Shown: piece after piece, positions 1-7,862 of the stretch
Position numbering within the stretch: the stretch's first letter is position 1
Layout of the letters: every line of letters starts with the position of its first letter
Source of the DNA: Clostridia bacterium
GTDB taxonomy: Bacteria > Bacillota > Clostridia > Oscillospirales > Acutalibacteraceae
Direction: 5' to 3'
DNA: 58,014 bases
Assembly (NCBI GenBank): GCA_017461005.1
Contig: JAFTZU010000109.1
Coordinates: forward strand, 1 to 58,014
Notes under the pieces: generated by a model
The model's input: only the letters and a program-made list of their open reading frames with translations
Told to the model about the DNA's origin: nothing
Databases searched by the model: none
Position numbers and translations under genes: made by a program

Positions 1-15
1 AACCTTCTGACATAT

Positions 16-92
16 GCACCTTTAGCTCAGTTGGCTAGAGCACCTGACTCTTAATCAGGGTGTCCAGGGTTCGAGTCCCTGAAGGTGTACCA
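16..92 (+). tRNA. tRNA-Lys (CTT)
   Basis: A complete 77-nt cloverleaf with an encoded CCA end. The acceptor arms (16-22 with 82-88) pair with one G-U. The anticodon loop is CTCTTAA, giving anticodon CTT for lysine AAG codons. It is the first of three tRNAs around a 5S rRNA gene. Confidence 0.95.
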
Positions 93-99
93 TTATTAT

Positions 100-175
100 G
101 GCCCGTTGGTCAAGTGGCCTAAGACTCCGGCCTCTCACGCCGGCAACACGAGTTCGAATCTCGTACGGGTCACCA
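100..175 (+). tRNA. tRNA-Glu (CTC)
   Basis: A 76-nt cloverleaf ending in encoded CCA. The acceptor stem is 100-106 with 165-171. The anticodon loop CTCTCAC reads CTC, which serves GAG codons. Having CTT and CTC isoacceptors agrees with the G/C-ending codon preference of the nearby genes. Confidence 0.95.
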
Positions 176-202
176 CTTTGGGCAACCAAAGAAAAGAAAA
201 TA

Positions 203-319
203 GTCGGTGTCTATAGCGATGAGGGTCCACCCGTTCCCATCCCGAACACGGCAGTTAAGCTCATCAGTGCCGAAAATACTTGGGGGGCAGCCCCCTGGGA
301 AGATAGGGCGACGCCGACA
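203..319 (+). rRNA. rrf: 5S ribosomal RNA
   Basis: The segment has the conserved 5S core CCCGTTCCCATCCCGAAC and closes with a GTCGG...CCGAC terminal helix (203-207 with 314-318). It lies between tRNA-Glu and tRNA-Asn with no 23S rRNA directly upstream inside the window. Its 3' half (271-300) is copied twice in the debris at 586-841. Confidence 0.9.
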
Positions 320-332
320 TTTTTTCTTTTAT

Positions 333-408
333 GCCTCAATAGCTCAGTCGGTAGAGCACGCGGCTGTTAACCGCGGTGTCACAGGTTCGAGCCCTGTTTG
401 GGGCGCCA
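333..408 (+). tRNA. tRNA-Asn (GTT)
   Basis: A 76-nt cloverleaf ending in encoded CCA. The acceptor stem is 333-339 with 398-404, and the anticodon loop CTGTTAA gives GTT for asparagine. A rho-independent terminator follows at once. A T-arm fragment of this gene (CGAGCCCTGTTTGGG) recurs at 571-585. Confidence 0.95.
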
Positions 409-410
409 AA

Positions 411-447
411 AGAAAAAGCACTCAGCAAAGCTGGGTGCTTTTTCTTT
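411..447 (+). terminator. Terminator of the tRNA/5S cluster
   Basis: The inverted repeat AAAGCAC..CAGC / GCTG..GTGCTTT with loop AAA is followed by TTTTTCTTTT directly after the tRNA-Asn CCA. This is a typical intrinsic terminator. Confidence 0.85.
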
Positions 448-850
448 TCGTTCATTGAATTAGGGCTCGAACCCTTGGGCCGCGCCGTAAAGCAAACAGT
501 CCTGTGGACTGTTTGTAGGTGCGGGAGTTGCGGCAGCAACTCGGTGTGGTTTCGCGAAGCGAAAGCACGTCGAGCCCTGTTTGGGCTTATCCCACGCGCT
601 CGCTCGTATACTCGCTGCGCGCGAAAATACTTGGGGCCAGCCCCCTGGGGATGGGTGGTCGGCAGAGCACGCTTGTGCTTGCAGGGCAAAGCACTGCCTA
701 TGCACGCAGTTGCAAGGCAACGAGTGCCGCGGACCGGAAGGAGCGTGACTATGTTTCTGACCGAGGTGTCACGTGGCTTATCCCACGCGCTCGCTCGTAT
801 ACTCCCTCGCGCGAAAATACTTGGGGGCCAGCCCCCTGGGGTGGAAGGTG
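448..850. repeat. Non-coding stretch of scrambled 5S/tRNA-like repeats
   Basis: No convincing gene lies in these 400 bases. A 65-bp unit (586-650) recurs at 777-841. Its end copies the 3' half of the 5S gene (GAAAATACTTGGGG..CAGCCCCCTGGG). Position 571-585 repeats the tRNA-Asn T-arm, and 660-667 (CGGCAGAGCACG region) resembles a tRNA D-arm. Three perfect hairpins stand in a row: 493-515, 525-542 and 550-564. The open frames here overlap each other on both strands, have no ribosome sites and look accidental. The stretch probably arose by duplication and decay of rRNA/tRNA spacer DNA. Confidence 0.75.
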
Positions 851-1387
851 TCAGATTTCCAGCTCCGGGTTCACCACCACCCGAAGATTCACCGCTCGGT
901 ACTCCTCCAGCTGGGGGCAGTAGTATTCCTCGATGGTCTTTCGGTACCGGAAGCCGAGTTTCTGCTGCAGCCGGTCCGAGTTTTCATTGTTGGTAAAGGA
1001 GGTGACGTAGATCCTCGTGAGTCCCAGATCTCGGAACCCGTGCTGGATGACCGCTTCCGACGCCTCCAGACCGTACTCGTTCCCCCAGTAGGGGACGCCG
1101 ATCCAGATGCCGAGTTCCGCTTCGTCCCGACCCAGCGGCAGTTTGCTCTGTCCGGGGAACTGGAAACCGATGGAGCCGATGACCTTGCCCGTCTCTTTGA
1201 GCACGATGGCGTAGTTCTCGGGGGCGATCAGTACATCGCCGATGATCTTGTAGGACTCCGCCAGGTTCTGATGAGGTCTCCAGCCGGCATTCGGCCCGAC
1301 CCGGGGATCTTTCGCGATCTCATAAAGCTCCTCCGCGTCGGACTTGTCCCAGGGCCGCAGGATGAGCCGCTTCGTTTCCAGCTGCAC
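851..1387 (-). CDS. GNAT family N-acetyltransferase (RimJ/RimL-like)
   Basis: A 178-aa protein of the GNAT superfamily, which moves an acetyl group from acetyl-CoA to an amine. The N-terminus (LETKRLILRPW, residues 3-13) is typical of the RimJ/RimL ribosomal-protein acetyltransferase branch. The acetyl-CoA loop region is around 100-110 (YWGNEYGLEAS), followed by the NENS/LQQKLGF region at 134-146. The start is a GTG with GAGAGG eight bases upstream. A good promoter lies just before it, overlapping the end of the next upstream gene. The substrate cannot be told: small-molecule and protein acetylases share this form. Confidence 0.85.
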   Translation of the reverse strand: MQLETKRLILRPWDKSDAEELYEIAKDPRVGPNAGWRPHQNLAESYKIIGDVLIAPENYAIVLKETGKVIGSIGFQFPGQSKLPLGRDEAELGIWIGVPYWGNEYGLEASEAVIQHGFRDLGLTRIYVTSFTNNENSDRLQQKLGFRYRKTIEEYYCPQLEEYRAVNLRVVVNPELEI

Positions 1388-1421
1388 AAAAAAACCTCTC
1401 TCTGTATCGTCTTCTGACGTC

Positions 1422-1451
1422 AGTATACAGGGGGAGGTCGTTTTCTGTCAA
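1422..1451 (-). promoter_or_regulatory. Sigma-A-type promoter of the GNAT gene
   Basis: Read on the minus strand, TTGACA (1446-1451) and TATACT (1422-1427) are separated by 18 bp, 35 bp ahead of the GTG start. The -35 box lies just past the stop codon of the hemolysin III gene. Confidence 0.7.
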
Positions 1452-1455
1452 AACG

Positions 1456-2175
1456 TCACATGCACCAGAGGATGACGGGGATGGCATGGAGCACACTGCC
1501 GGCGAGGATGAACAGGTGGAACACCGAGTGGCTGTACCGGTATCCCTTCGTCTGACGGACGAAGAAGAACATGCCGGAGGTGTACGCGATGCCGCCGGTC
1601 AGCAGGAAGATGACGAACAGCAGCCCGTAGGTCTGCCAAATGGCGTAGAGTGAGATGAGCGCGCTCCAGCCCGCGATGAAGTAACAGGCATAGGAGAGGG
1701 GCCCGAACTTGTGCAGGTCGATCGCCGTGAACACTGTGCCGAGCAGGCAGACGCCCCACATGATGCCGAAGGTGGACCAGGCGAGCCCCGGGTGCGTCTC
1801 CCGCAGTCCGGTCAGAGCGATGGGCGTGTAGGTGCCCGCAATCAGGAAGTAGATGTCACAGTGGTCGAGGATCTGCATGACCTTCTTCCCGCGGATGCGC
1901 TTTTCCGACTTCGGGATGATGCCATGGTAGACACTCGAGATGATATAACAGAGGATCATCGACGCGGCGAACACCGAGCCGGTCACGACGCCCCACACAT
2001 TGTGGTGGAACGCGGCGCGCAGGACGCAGAAGACCAGAAGGCCGACGGCGAACACACTGCCGACGATGTGGCTGACCATATTGAAGATCTCTTCGCCCCG
2101 GGTATAGTCCGGGAGGGCACGGTCGTCCAGCGGGACACGGGGTGCGCGTATTTTTGCAGTCGCAGTCATTTCCAA
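1456..2175 (-). CDS. Hemolysin III family protein (PAQR-type membrane protein)
   Basis: About 239 aa with seven likely membrane helices. Family motifs are all present: EEIFNMVSHIVG near the N-terminus, SSVYHGI, LDHCDIYFLIAGTYTPI in the middle, and SHSVFHLFILAGSVLHAIPV at the C-terminus. The conserved Ser, Asp and His residues are those of the PAQR/CREST hydrolase-like fold. The in-frame TTG at 2173-2175 sits 8 nt after AAGGAGG and is preferred; the ATG two codons later (2169) has a 14-nt gap. The frame stays open to 2328 but without a ribosome site. Despite the family name, a haemolytic role is not established. Confidence 0.88.
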   Translation of the reverse strand: MEMTATAKIRAPRVPLDDRALPDYTRGEEIFNMVSHIVGSVFAVGLLVFCVLRAAFHHNVWGVVTGSVFAASMILCYIISSVYHGIIPKSEKRIRGKKVMQILDHCDIYFLIAGTYTPIALTGLRETHPGLAWSTFGIMWGVCLLGTVFTAIDLHKFGPLSYACYFIAGWSALISLYAIWQTYGLLFVIFLLTGGIAYTSGMFFFVRQTKGYRYSHSVFHLFILAGSVLHAIPVILWCM

Positions 2176-2259
2176 GGGAATGACCTCCTTTCGTGTTGCG
2201 TGGTGTGCTTCCATTCTACGGCGATGTACGGAAGAGAGCACCCTACCGTCCCGGAAACC

Positions 2260-2284
2260 CCCTCTCTCTCCGGGAGAGAGAGGG
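2260..2284. repeat. Perfect 11-bp inverted repeat
   Basis: CCCTCTCTCTC (2260-2270) and GAGAGAGAGGG (2274-2284) enclose the loop CGG between two divergent genes. No T-run follows on either strand, so it is not a classical terminator. It could be a regulatory hairpin or a simple-sequence cruciform. Confidence 0.6.
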
Positions 2285-2419
2285 TAGAATCGCAGTAGAA
2301 AAGCCGGAGTTATGCGCACTTTTAACAAAATCCTTCCTTGACGGATTTACTTTTTATGCACTACACTTAAAGTGGTTCGAACATATGTGAGTATTCAACA
2401 TGAAAGGAGAATGAAAGTT

Positions 2420-3313
2420 ATGCCAGCTGACTACAAGCCGTTCGACAAACAGGAATGGCTTCGTCTCGAAAAGAAGGCAAACGACCTGCGTCATCTGACG
2501 GTCAAGACTGTCGCATGGGGCGGGTCCGGACACATTGGCGGAGGCATGTCCGCGCTGGACGCTCTGACGATCCTCTATCACCGGTTCATGAAACTGGATC
2601 CGAACGACCCCGACTGGCCGGACCGTGACCGGTTCGTCCTCTCGAAGGGCCACGCCGCCATCGCCTATGCTCCTGTCCTCGTGGATTTCGGCTACATGCC
2701 GGAGGAGGAGCTGCACATCTTCAACCTGACCGGCGCGAAGATCGGCATGCACCTCGACTGCAACAAAGTCCGGGGCTGCGACGTCTCGACCGGATCCCTC
2801 GGCCACGGCCTCTCGCTGGCGGTCGGTATGGCGCTGGCGGGACAGCAGAACAAGAAGGACTACATGGTCTACTGTATGACCGGCGACGGGGAACTCAATG
2901 AAGGCTCCAACTGGGAAGCCGCCATGAGCGCCGCACAGTTCAAGCTGTCCAACATCGTCGTGCTCGTCGACAACAACAAGCTGATGATCGACGGCAAGGT
3001 CAAAGATGAGATGAACATCGAGCCCGTCGACGACAAGTTCAAAGCCTTCGGCTTCGACGTCCTGCGCATCGACGGACACAACATGAAAGAACTGAACGAT
3101 GCCATCGAGAAAGCGATCGCCAACCACAAGAACGGCGGCACGAAACCGACGGCCATCATCATGGACACCATCAAGGGCGAAGGCATCGACTTCATCGCCG
3201 GCGATTACACCTGGCACTACGGTTCCTTCTCCGATGAAATGTTTGAAAAAGCGCACGCGTCTCTCGACGAGTACTATCAGAAACGTGTCGCCCGCGCAGA
3301 AAAGGAGGGTTAA
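2420..3313 (+). CDS. Transketolase, N-terminal (TPP-binding) subunit
   Basis: A 297-aa thiamine-diphosphate domain of a split transketolase, which transfers two-carbon ketol units between sugar phosphates. It has SGHIGGG (36-42), KGH (77-79), the TPP/Mg motif GDGELNEG (155-162) and the matching Asn-Asn-Lys at 185-187. The ATG at 2420 follows AAAGGAG with 10-nt spacing; earlier in-frame starts (2372, 2411) lack a proper ribosome site. The gene is the first of a tight operon of five; the C-terminal half begins 4 nt after it. Split transketolases are known in archaea and anaerobic Bacillota. The usual role is pentose supply, but the downstream genes hint at a special substrate. Confidence 0.9.
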   Translation: MPADYKPFDKQEWLRLEKKANDLRHLTVKTVAWGGSGHIGGGMSALDALTILYHRFMKLDPNDPDWPDRDRFVLSKGHAAIAYAPVLVDFGYMPEEELHIFNLTGAKIGMHLDCNKVRGCDVSTGSLGHGLSLAVGMALAGQQNKKDYMVYCMTGDGELNEGSNWEAAMSAAQFKLSNIVVLVDNNKLMIDGKVKDEMNIEPVDDKFKAFGFDVLRIDGHNMKELNDAIEKAIANHKNGGTKPTAIIMDTIKGEGIDFIAGDYTWHYGSFSDEMFEKAHASLDEYYQKRVARAEKEG

Positions 3314-3316
3314 GTT

Positions 3317-4327
3317 ATGGGAGGAATGGTATACACCAGTCTCGATACGACCAAACTCTCCACGGCGGAGTGTTACGGTCTGGCGCTTTGTGAACTCGGC
3401 AAAGAGCATCCGGAAGTCGTCGCCCTGACGGCGGACCTTGCGAAGTCCACCAAGATCGGTATGTTCGGCAAGGAATTCCCGGAGCGGTTCTACAATGTCG
3501 GTATCGCGGAACAGAACATGTTCGGCATCGCCGCCGGTCTCGCGAAGAACGGCCTCGTTCCCTTCGCGTCCACCTTTGCCATTTTCGCGGCGGCCCGGTC
3601 CCTCGACCAGATCCACACGGATATCGCCTACATGAATGTCCCGGTCAAGATCATCGGTACCCACGCCGGCACCTCGTTCGGTCAGGCGGGTTCCACCCAC
3701 CACTGCATCATCGACCTCGCGGTCATGCGGTCCCTGCCGAACTTCACGGTCATCAACCCCTGCGACGGCGCGGAGACGTTCCACGCGGTCAAGGCGGCCT
3801 ATGACATCCCCGGCCCGGTCTACATCCGCATCAACCGCGGGTTCGACCAGGTCATCTATCCGAACGTTCAGGACGTTCCCTTCGAGTGGGACAAAGCGAC
3901 CACGATGAAAGAGGGCAACGACCTCACCATCATCGCCTGCGGTTCCTGTGTCTTTGAAGCCATGCAGGCTGCCCGTATGATCAAAGCGGACGCCGGCCTC
4001 AATGTCCGCGTCCTCAACATGCACACCATCAAGCCCCTCGACAAGGAAGCCATCCTGAAAGCCATCGATGAGACCGGTGTCATCGTCACGGCGGAAGACC
4101 ACGTCACACAGGGCGGTCTCGGCTCCGCCGTCGCGGAAGTCATCGCCGAAGCCGGCAAACCCTGCAAGTTCAAGATGCTCGGCCACGACAATTCCTTCTC
4201 GACCATCGGCCTGCAGGAAGACCTCCTGGCCATGGCGGGCATCGATGCCAACGGTATCTGCGACACCATTTCCAAACTGATCGGCGTCGACTTCGACACC
4301 GACCTCAGCTGGAAAGATGAATATTAA
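3317..4327 (+). CDS. Transketolase, C-terminal (pyrimidine-binding) subunit
   Basis: A 336-aa partner of the preceding gene. It carries the Pyr domain with the catalytic-type glutamate in VGIAEQNMFGIAAGLA (Glu65), which activates the TPP of the other subunit, and a C-terminal transketolase domain from about residue 200. AAAGGAGGG lies 8 nt upstream of the ATG. Together the two subunits total about 630 aa, near the length of a one-piece transketolase. The next gene begins 16 nt after its stop. Confidence 0.9.
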   Translation: MGGMVYTSLDTTKLSTAECYGLALCELGKEHPEVVALTADLAKSTKIGMFGKEFPERFYNVGIAEQNMFGIAAGLAKNGLVPFASTFAIFAAARSLDQIHTDIAYMNVPVKIIGTHAGTSFGQAGSTHHCIIDLAVMRSLPNFTVINPCDGAETFHAVKAAYDIPGPVYIRINRGFDQVIYPNVQDVPFEWDKATTMKEGNDLTIIACGSCVFEAMQAARMIKADAGLNVRVLNMHTIKPLDKEAILKAIDETGVIVTAEDHVTQGGLGSAVAEVIAEAGKPCKFKMLGHDNSFSTIGLQEDLLAMAGIDANGICDTISKLIGVDFDTDLSWKDEY

Positions 4328-4343
4328 GGAAGGAGCGACCAGT

Positions 4344-5138
4344 ATGCCTACCAATGAAACTCTGTACACCAACAAAGTCTTCCAGGCGGCGGCGCTTCCG
4401 CTCCTGAAAGTCATCGCGACCGACGTTCCGTCGCTTCATAAACAGTTCAAGGGCGTCAATGCCATCTACCAGGTCTCGGCCATGGCGGACGGCGAGAAAC
4501 ATGCGGTCCATTTCCACGTCGAGAACGGCGAATGGACCAAGGTCTGCCTCGAACCCTATCAGGGCGACGGCAAGATCGACGCCGAGCTGGCCTTCTCCTC
4601 GATGGAGAAGATGAACGCCTTCATGAAGGGCGATATGATGAAACTGCCGGCCTTCAAGATCGGCAACCTCAAAAAGTTCGTCCTGTTCATGCAGGTCCTC
4701 CTGAAGATGTCCTCGCTCCTCAATATGGAACAGCCTCCGGAGGACGAGACGACCCAGGTCCTGCTCTGCAAGCTGTACTTCTATCTCCTGTCCTCCGGCA
4801 TCTCCGCCCTCAACAAGATGGGCGAGCCGAAGATCAGTGAGTGGGTCAAGGCATCCCCGGACCGCTGCTATCAGTGGAGTGTCGAGGGCTATCCCGAGAC
4901 GACCGCTTACCTTCGTATCAAGGAAGGCAGGTCCAAGGCTGGCCGCGGTGCATACCCGAGAGCGAAACCCTTCTTTACCATGAAGTTCGATACTCCGAAA
5001 TCGGCCCTTCTCATCCTGCTCGACATCGGTGACATGTTCGACATGACCGCCAATTCGCAGCTCATCATGGAAGGCGGACCGGAGTTCGGTGTCCAGATCG
5101 GCGACATGATGATGCATGTCGGCGGCTATGCCAAGTGA
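4344..5138 (+). CDS. Putative SCP2-like (sterol-carrier-fold) protein A
   Basis: A 264-aa protein with no signal peptide or clear membrane helix. Two parts resemble SCP2-type lipid-carrier domains: residues 53-125 (ELAFSSMEKMNAFMKGD followed by a hydrophobic helix) and the last 60 residues (FDTPKSALLILLDIGDMF ... MEGGPEFGVQIGDMMMHVGG). The ATG at 4344 follows AAGGAAGGAG with 7-nt spacing; the frame opens earlier at 4317, inside tktC, without a site. The next gene encodes a related protein. The SCP2 assignment rests on pattern likeness and is tentative; no ligand can be named. Confidence 0.55.
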   Translation: MPTNETLYTNKVFQAAALPLLKVIATDVPSLHKQFKGVNAIYQVSAMADGEKHAVHFHVENGEWTKVCLEPYQGDGKIDAELAFSSMEKMNAFMKGDMMKLPAFKIGNLKKFVLFMQVLLKMSSLLNMEQPPEDETTQVLLCKLYFYLLSSGISALNKMGEPKISEWVKASPDRCYQWSVEGYPETTAYLRIKEGRSKAGRGAYPRAKPFFTMKFDTPKSALLILLDIGDMFDMTANSQLIMEGGPEFGVQIGDMMMHVGGYAK

Positions 5139-5148
5139 GGACAAGATT

Positions 5149-5904
5149 ATGGATGCAAAAACGTTAGCCTATATCAATCTGCACGCCATCCTCGGCTCCA
5201 TCCCGCGTCTCTGTGAGATGGTTCCGGAAGCGAAGAAACTCATCGAAGGAAAAGATGTCTCGATCGGGTTCGACGTGAAGGACGGCCCCGCCGGCACCCT
5301 CGTTTTCAAAGACGGGAAATGCTCCTTCGTCGACGGTGCCGACCACTGTGACGTCAAACTCCCGTTCTCTTCTCCCGAGAAGTTCAACGGGCTCATCGAC
5401 GGCACGACGACACCGATCCCCACCAAAGGATTCACCAGGATCGGTTTCCTTCTGAAAAACTTCACGAAGCTGACCGACCTCCTGACGAACTACCTCCAGC
5501 CGGAACCCTCCGCGCTGAAGGACCCGACATTCTTTGAGACCAGCACCGTCCTCATGTTCCACCTGATCGTGGAGGCTCTGGCCCAGATCGGCGACCACGA
5601 TGACATCGGCAAGTTCTCTGCCGGTTACATCACGGACGGCGCCATCAAAGTCGCCATCGGCGGCGGCCCCGCCGCAGCCATCCGGGCGAAGAATCATGTC
5701 CTGACCGCGGACCATGAGGACCCGGGCGACGATTACACGAGCTGCATGGAGTTCCAGGACATCCATGTTGCCAGAGACCTGTTCGACGGGAACATCAATG
5801 CCGTGGCGTCGATCGGCCAGGGGAAAGTCCGCATCTGCGGTATGATCTCCCAGGTGGACAACGTCAACCGCATTCTGGACCGCGTCGCGCTCTATTTGAC
5901 CTGA
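5149..5904 (+). CDS. Putative SCP2-like (sterol-carrier-fold) protein B
   Basis: A 251-aa probable paralogue of the preceding protein: LPFSSPEKFNGLIDG (71-85) matches LAFSSMEKMNAFMKG there, with a similar helix after it. The C-terminal part (HVARDLFDGNINAVASIGQGK, then ISQVDNVNRILDRV) reads like the end of an SCP2 domain, where a lipid-binding tunnel forms. The ATG at 5149 is preceded by GAGGA with about 7-nt spacing; the upstream ATG at 5116 lies inside the previous gene. It sits 13 bp before the aminotransferase. It could deliver or hold a hydrophobic substrate for its neighbours, but that is inference. Confidence 0.6.
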   Translation: MDAKTLAYINLHAILGSIPRLCEMVPEAKKLIEGKDVSIGFDVKDGPAGTLVFKDGKCSFVDGADHCDVKLPFSSPEKFNGLIDGTTTPIPTKGFTRIGFLLKNFTKLTDLLTNYLQPEPSALKDPTFFETSTVLMFHLIVEALAQIGDHDDIGKFSAGYITDGAIKVAIGGGPAAAIRAKNHVLTADHEDPGDDYTSCMEFQDIHVARDLFDGNINAVASIGQGKVRICGMISQVDNVNRILDRVALYLT

Positions 5905-5917
5905 AGGAGGAGAGAAC

Positions 5918-7168
5918 ATGCATAAAGTATATGAATTCCCCAAAAGCCGGGAAGCGTTCGCTCATGCCTGTGAAGTGATCCCCTCCGGTATCTACGGCCA
6001 TCAGGGCCCTGCCGAGGGCTGCTACATCCCGATCGAAGCGTTCCCGCTCTACTCTCAGAAAGCACAGGGAAGCTACCTCTGGGACCTCGACGGCAACCGG
6101 TTCATCGACTACATGTGCGCCTACGGCCCGAACATCCTCGGGTACAACGACCCGGACGTCGATGAGGCAGCCGCCAGACAGCGCGCCATCTCGGACTGCA
6201 CCACGCTGCCGAACCCCATCATGATCGACTTTGCCGACCTGCTGGTCGACACCGTCGCCAGCGCCGACTGGGCGTTTTTCGCGAAGAACGGCAACGATGC
6301 CACCTCCGGCGCGGTCATGTGCGCAAGAGCTCACACCCATCGCAAAAAGCTCGTCTTCTTCAAGGGCTATTACCACGGAGTCTCGCCCTGGACCCAGAAG
6401 ATCGACTACCCCGGCATCATCCCGGAGGATGTCGAGAACAACATCTATGTCGACTGGAACGACTATGACCAGCTGGCCCAGGTCTTTGAAGACAACAAGG
6501 ACGAGATCGCCGCGGTCATCGCCCAGCCCTATATGCACGGCAACTTCGCGGACAACATTTTCCCGGCAAAGGATTTCTGGGCCAAAGTCCGGAAGCTCTG
6601 CGACAACGCCGGCACCGTCCTCATCGTCGATGACGTCCGGGCGGGCTTCCGGATGGATCTTGCCGGTTCGGACCACTACTTCGGTTTCGAGGCAGACCTC
6701 ATCTGCTTCTGCAAAGCGCTGGCAAACGGCTACAACGTCTCCGCCATCTGCGGCAAGAAGCACATGATGAACGCGATGAGTTCGCTCGCCTTCACCGGTT
6801 CCTACTGGATGAGCGCCGTGCCCTTCGCGGCCGGCATCGCCTGCATCGAGAAGATGAAACGCATCAACTGCCCGCAGATCCTCATCGACAAGGGGCAGAA
6901 ACTGAAAGACGGCCTCATCGAGACCGCGAAGAAATATGACTATGACCTCCACGTCACCGGCCTGCCGTCGCTCTTCTACCTGCGCATCGCCGATGACCCG
7001 ACCCTGATGCTCCACCAGGAGTGGGTCGCGGAATGTGTCAAACGGGGCATCTTCATCACGAACCACCACAATCACTTCATCAATGCGTCTCTCTCCGACG
7101 AGGACATCAAGGAGACCATCGAGATCGCCGATGAAGCATTCGCCATCATCAAAGACCGTCATTCATAA
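5918..7168 (+). CDS. Class III PLP-dependent aminotransferase
   Basis: A 416-aa fold-type I enzyme related to glutamate-1-semialdehyde aminomutase and omega-aminotransferases. Visible features: NGNDATSGA (124-132) and GYYHG (150-154) around the cofactor phosphate and ring, IVDDVRAGFR (236-245) with the PLP-nitrogen aspartate, and FCKALANGY (264-272) with Lys266 as the likely Schiff-base lysine. GGAGG lies just upstream. The absence of hem genes nearby argues against a haem role. As last gene of the transketolase/SCP2 operon it may aminate the keto product of the transketolase pair. A terminator follows at once. Confidence 0.85.
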   Translation: MHKVYEFPKSREAFAHACEVIPSGIYGHQGPAEGCYIPIEAFPLYSQKAQGSYLWDLDGNRFIDYMCAYGPNILGYNDPDVDEAAARQRAISDCTTLPNPIMIDFADLLVDTVASADWAFFAKNGNDATSGAVMCARAHTHRKKLVFFKGYYHGVSPWTQKIDYPGIIPEDVENNIYVDWNDYDQLAQVFEDNKDEIAAVIAQPYMHGNFADNIFPAKDFWAKVRKLCDNAGTVLIVDDVRAGFRMDLAGSDHYFGFEADLICFCKALANGYNVSAICGKKHMMNAMSSLAFTGSYWMSAVPFAAGIACIEKMKRINCPQILIDKGQKLKDGLIETAKKYDYDLHVTGLPSLFYLRIADDPTLMLHQEWVAECVKRGIFITNHHNHFINASLSDEDIKETIEIADEAFAIIKDRHS

Positions 7169-7174
7169 CGCATG

Positions 7175-7210
7175 AAAAAAGACCTCCGAAGAGATTCGGA
7201 GGTCTTTTGT
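7175..7210. terminator. Bidirectional terminator
   Basis: AAAAAAGACCTCCGAA, loop GAGA, TTCGGAGGTCTTTT. It has A- and T-runs on both sides and ends both the plus-strand operon and the minus-strand lipoprotein gene. Confidence 0.9.
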
Positions 7211-7225
7211 GTGTTCTGTGGCGAT

Positions 7226-7738
7226 TCACTTCACGGTCATACTCAGGTCCAGCGTGTTTTCCTGGATGGAATCGTAATTCTGGTCGGTGGAGAAGTTGAG
7301 GTAGGCGACCACTTTGTAGTCCCCGGCGGGGATGCCGCCGTACTCCTTGTACTCGTCCGCGCCGGTCCACCGGATGACATAGGGCTCGCCCTTCTTCAGG
7401 GTGACCCGGCTGGTGGCCCGGGAATGGTATTCGTCGGAGAGGAGGGCCTGACCGTTCTCATCTTCCATGCTGATGGAGCCGAGGTCGTCGACACACCAGA
7501 CATCGATGGTGTCCTGGTCTCCCGTATATTCGATGGAAAGCGTCACATCGAAGGGTTTGTCGGGGGAGAGGGCGTTCGCGTCGTACTCCAGTTTTCCGGT
7601 CTGAAGGGTGTACTGGAAGTCGTCGGCAGCGGCGGTCACGGTGTTCAGTTCGCTCTCTTCAGTGGTGCAGGCAGCCGCAATGACGGCGGCCACTGCCAGC
7701 GTGAGTGCCAGCAGCACGGAAAGGATCTTTTTGTTCAT
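7226..7738 (-). CDS. Putative secreted lipoprotein with BsuPI-like domain
   Basis: A 170-aa protein with a positively charged N-terminus, a hydrophobic stretch and Cys at about residue 24 (VIAAACT), so it is either a lipoprotein or simply secreted; the lipobox is weak. The mature part is a beta-rich domain. The segment LKKGEPYVIRW...GGIPAGDYKVVAYL near the end resembles the BsuPI proteinase-inhibitor family (W...G..Y.V.A.L). A likely -10 box (TATAAT, 7781-7786 on the minus strand) lies upstream. The function is unknown. Confidence 0.7.
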   Translation of the reverse strand: MNKKILSVLLALTLAVAAVIAAACTTEESELNTVTAAADDFQYTLQTGKLEYDANALSPDKPFDVTLSIEYTGDQDTIDVWCVDDLGSISMEDENGQALLSDEYHSRATSRVTLKKGEPYVIRWTGADEYKEYGGIPAGDYKVVAYLNFSTDQNYDSIQENTLDLSMTVK

Positions 7739-7862
7739 CTATGTTCACCTGGTTTCGGTAGTCTTTTAAATAGTGTATCTATTATACGAGCGTACAGGAA
7801 AGAAAGAAAGTGGAAATTGTGAACACTCGTATTGTTCTAAAATAGAATTATTTCTGCACGAA

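Noticed and set aside
466-490. A degenerate tRNA
   Set aside because: GGGCTCGAACCCTTGGGCC resembles part of a T-arm, but no acceptor or anticodon arm pairs with it.
2354-4414. 686-codon open frame on the minus strand across the transketolase genes
   Set aside because: It is a shadow of two clear genes, with no ribosome site and low-complexity Asp/Val/Gly-rich translation typical of antisense frames in GC-rich DNA.
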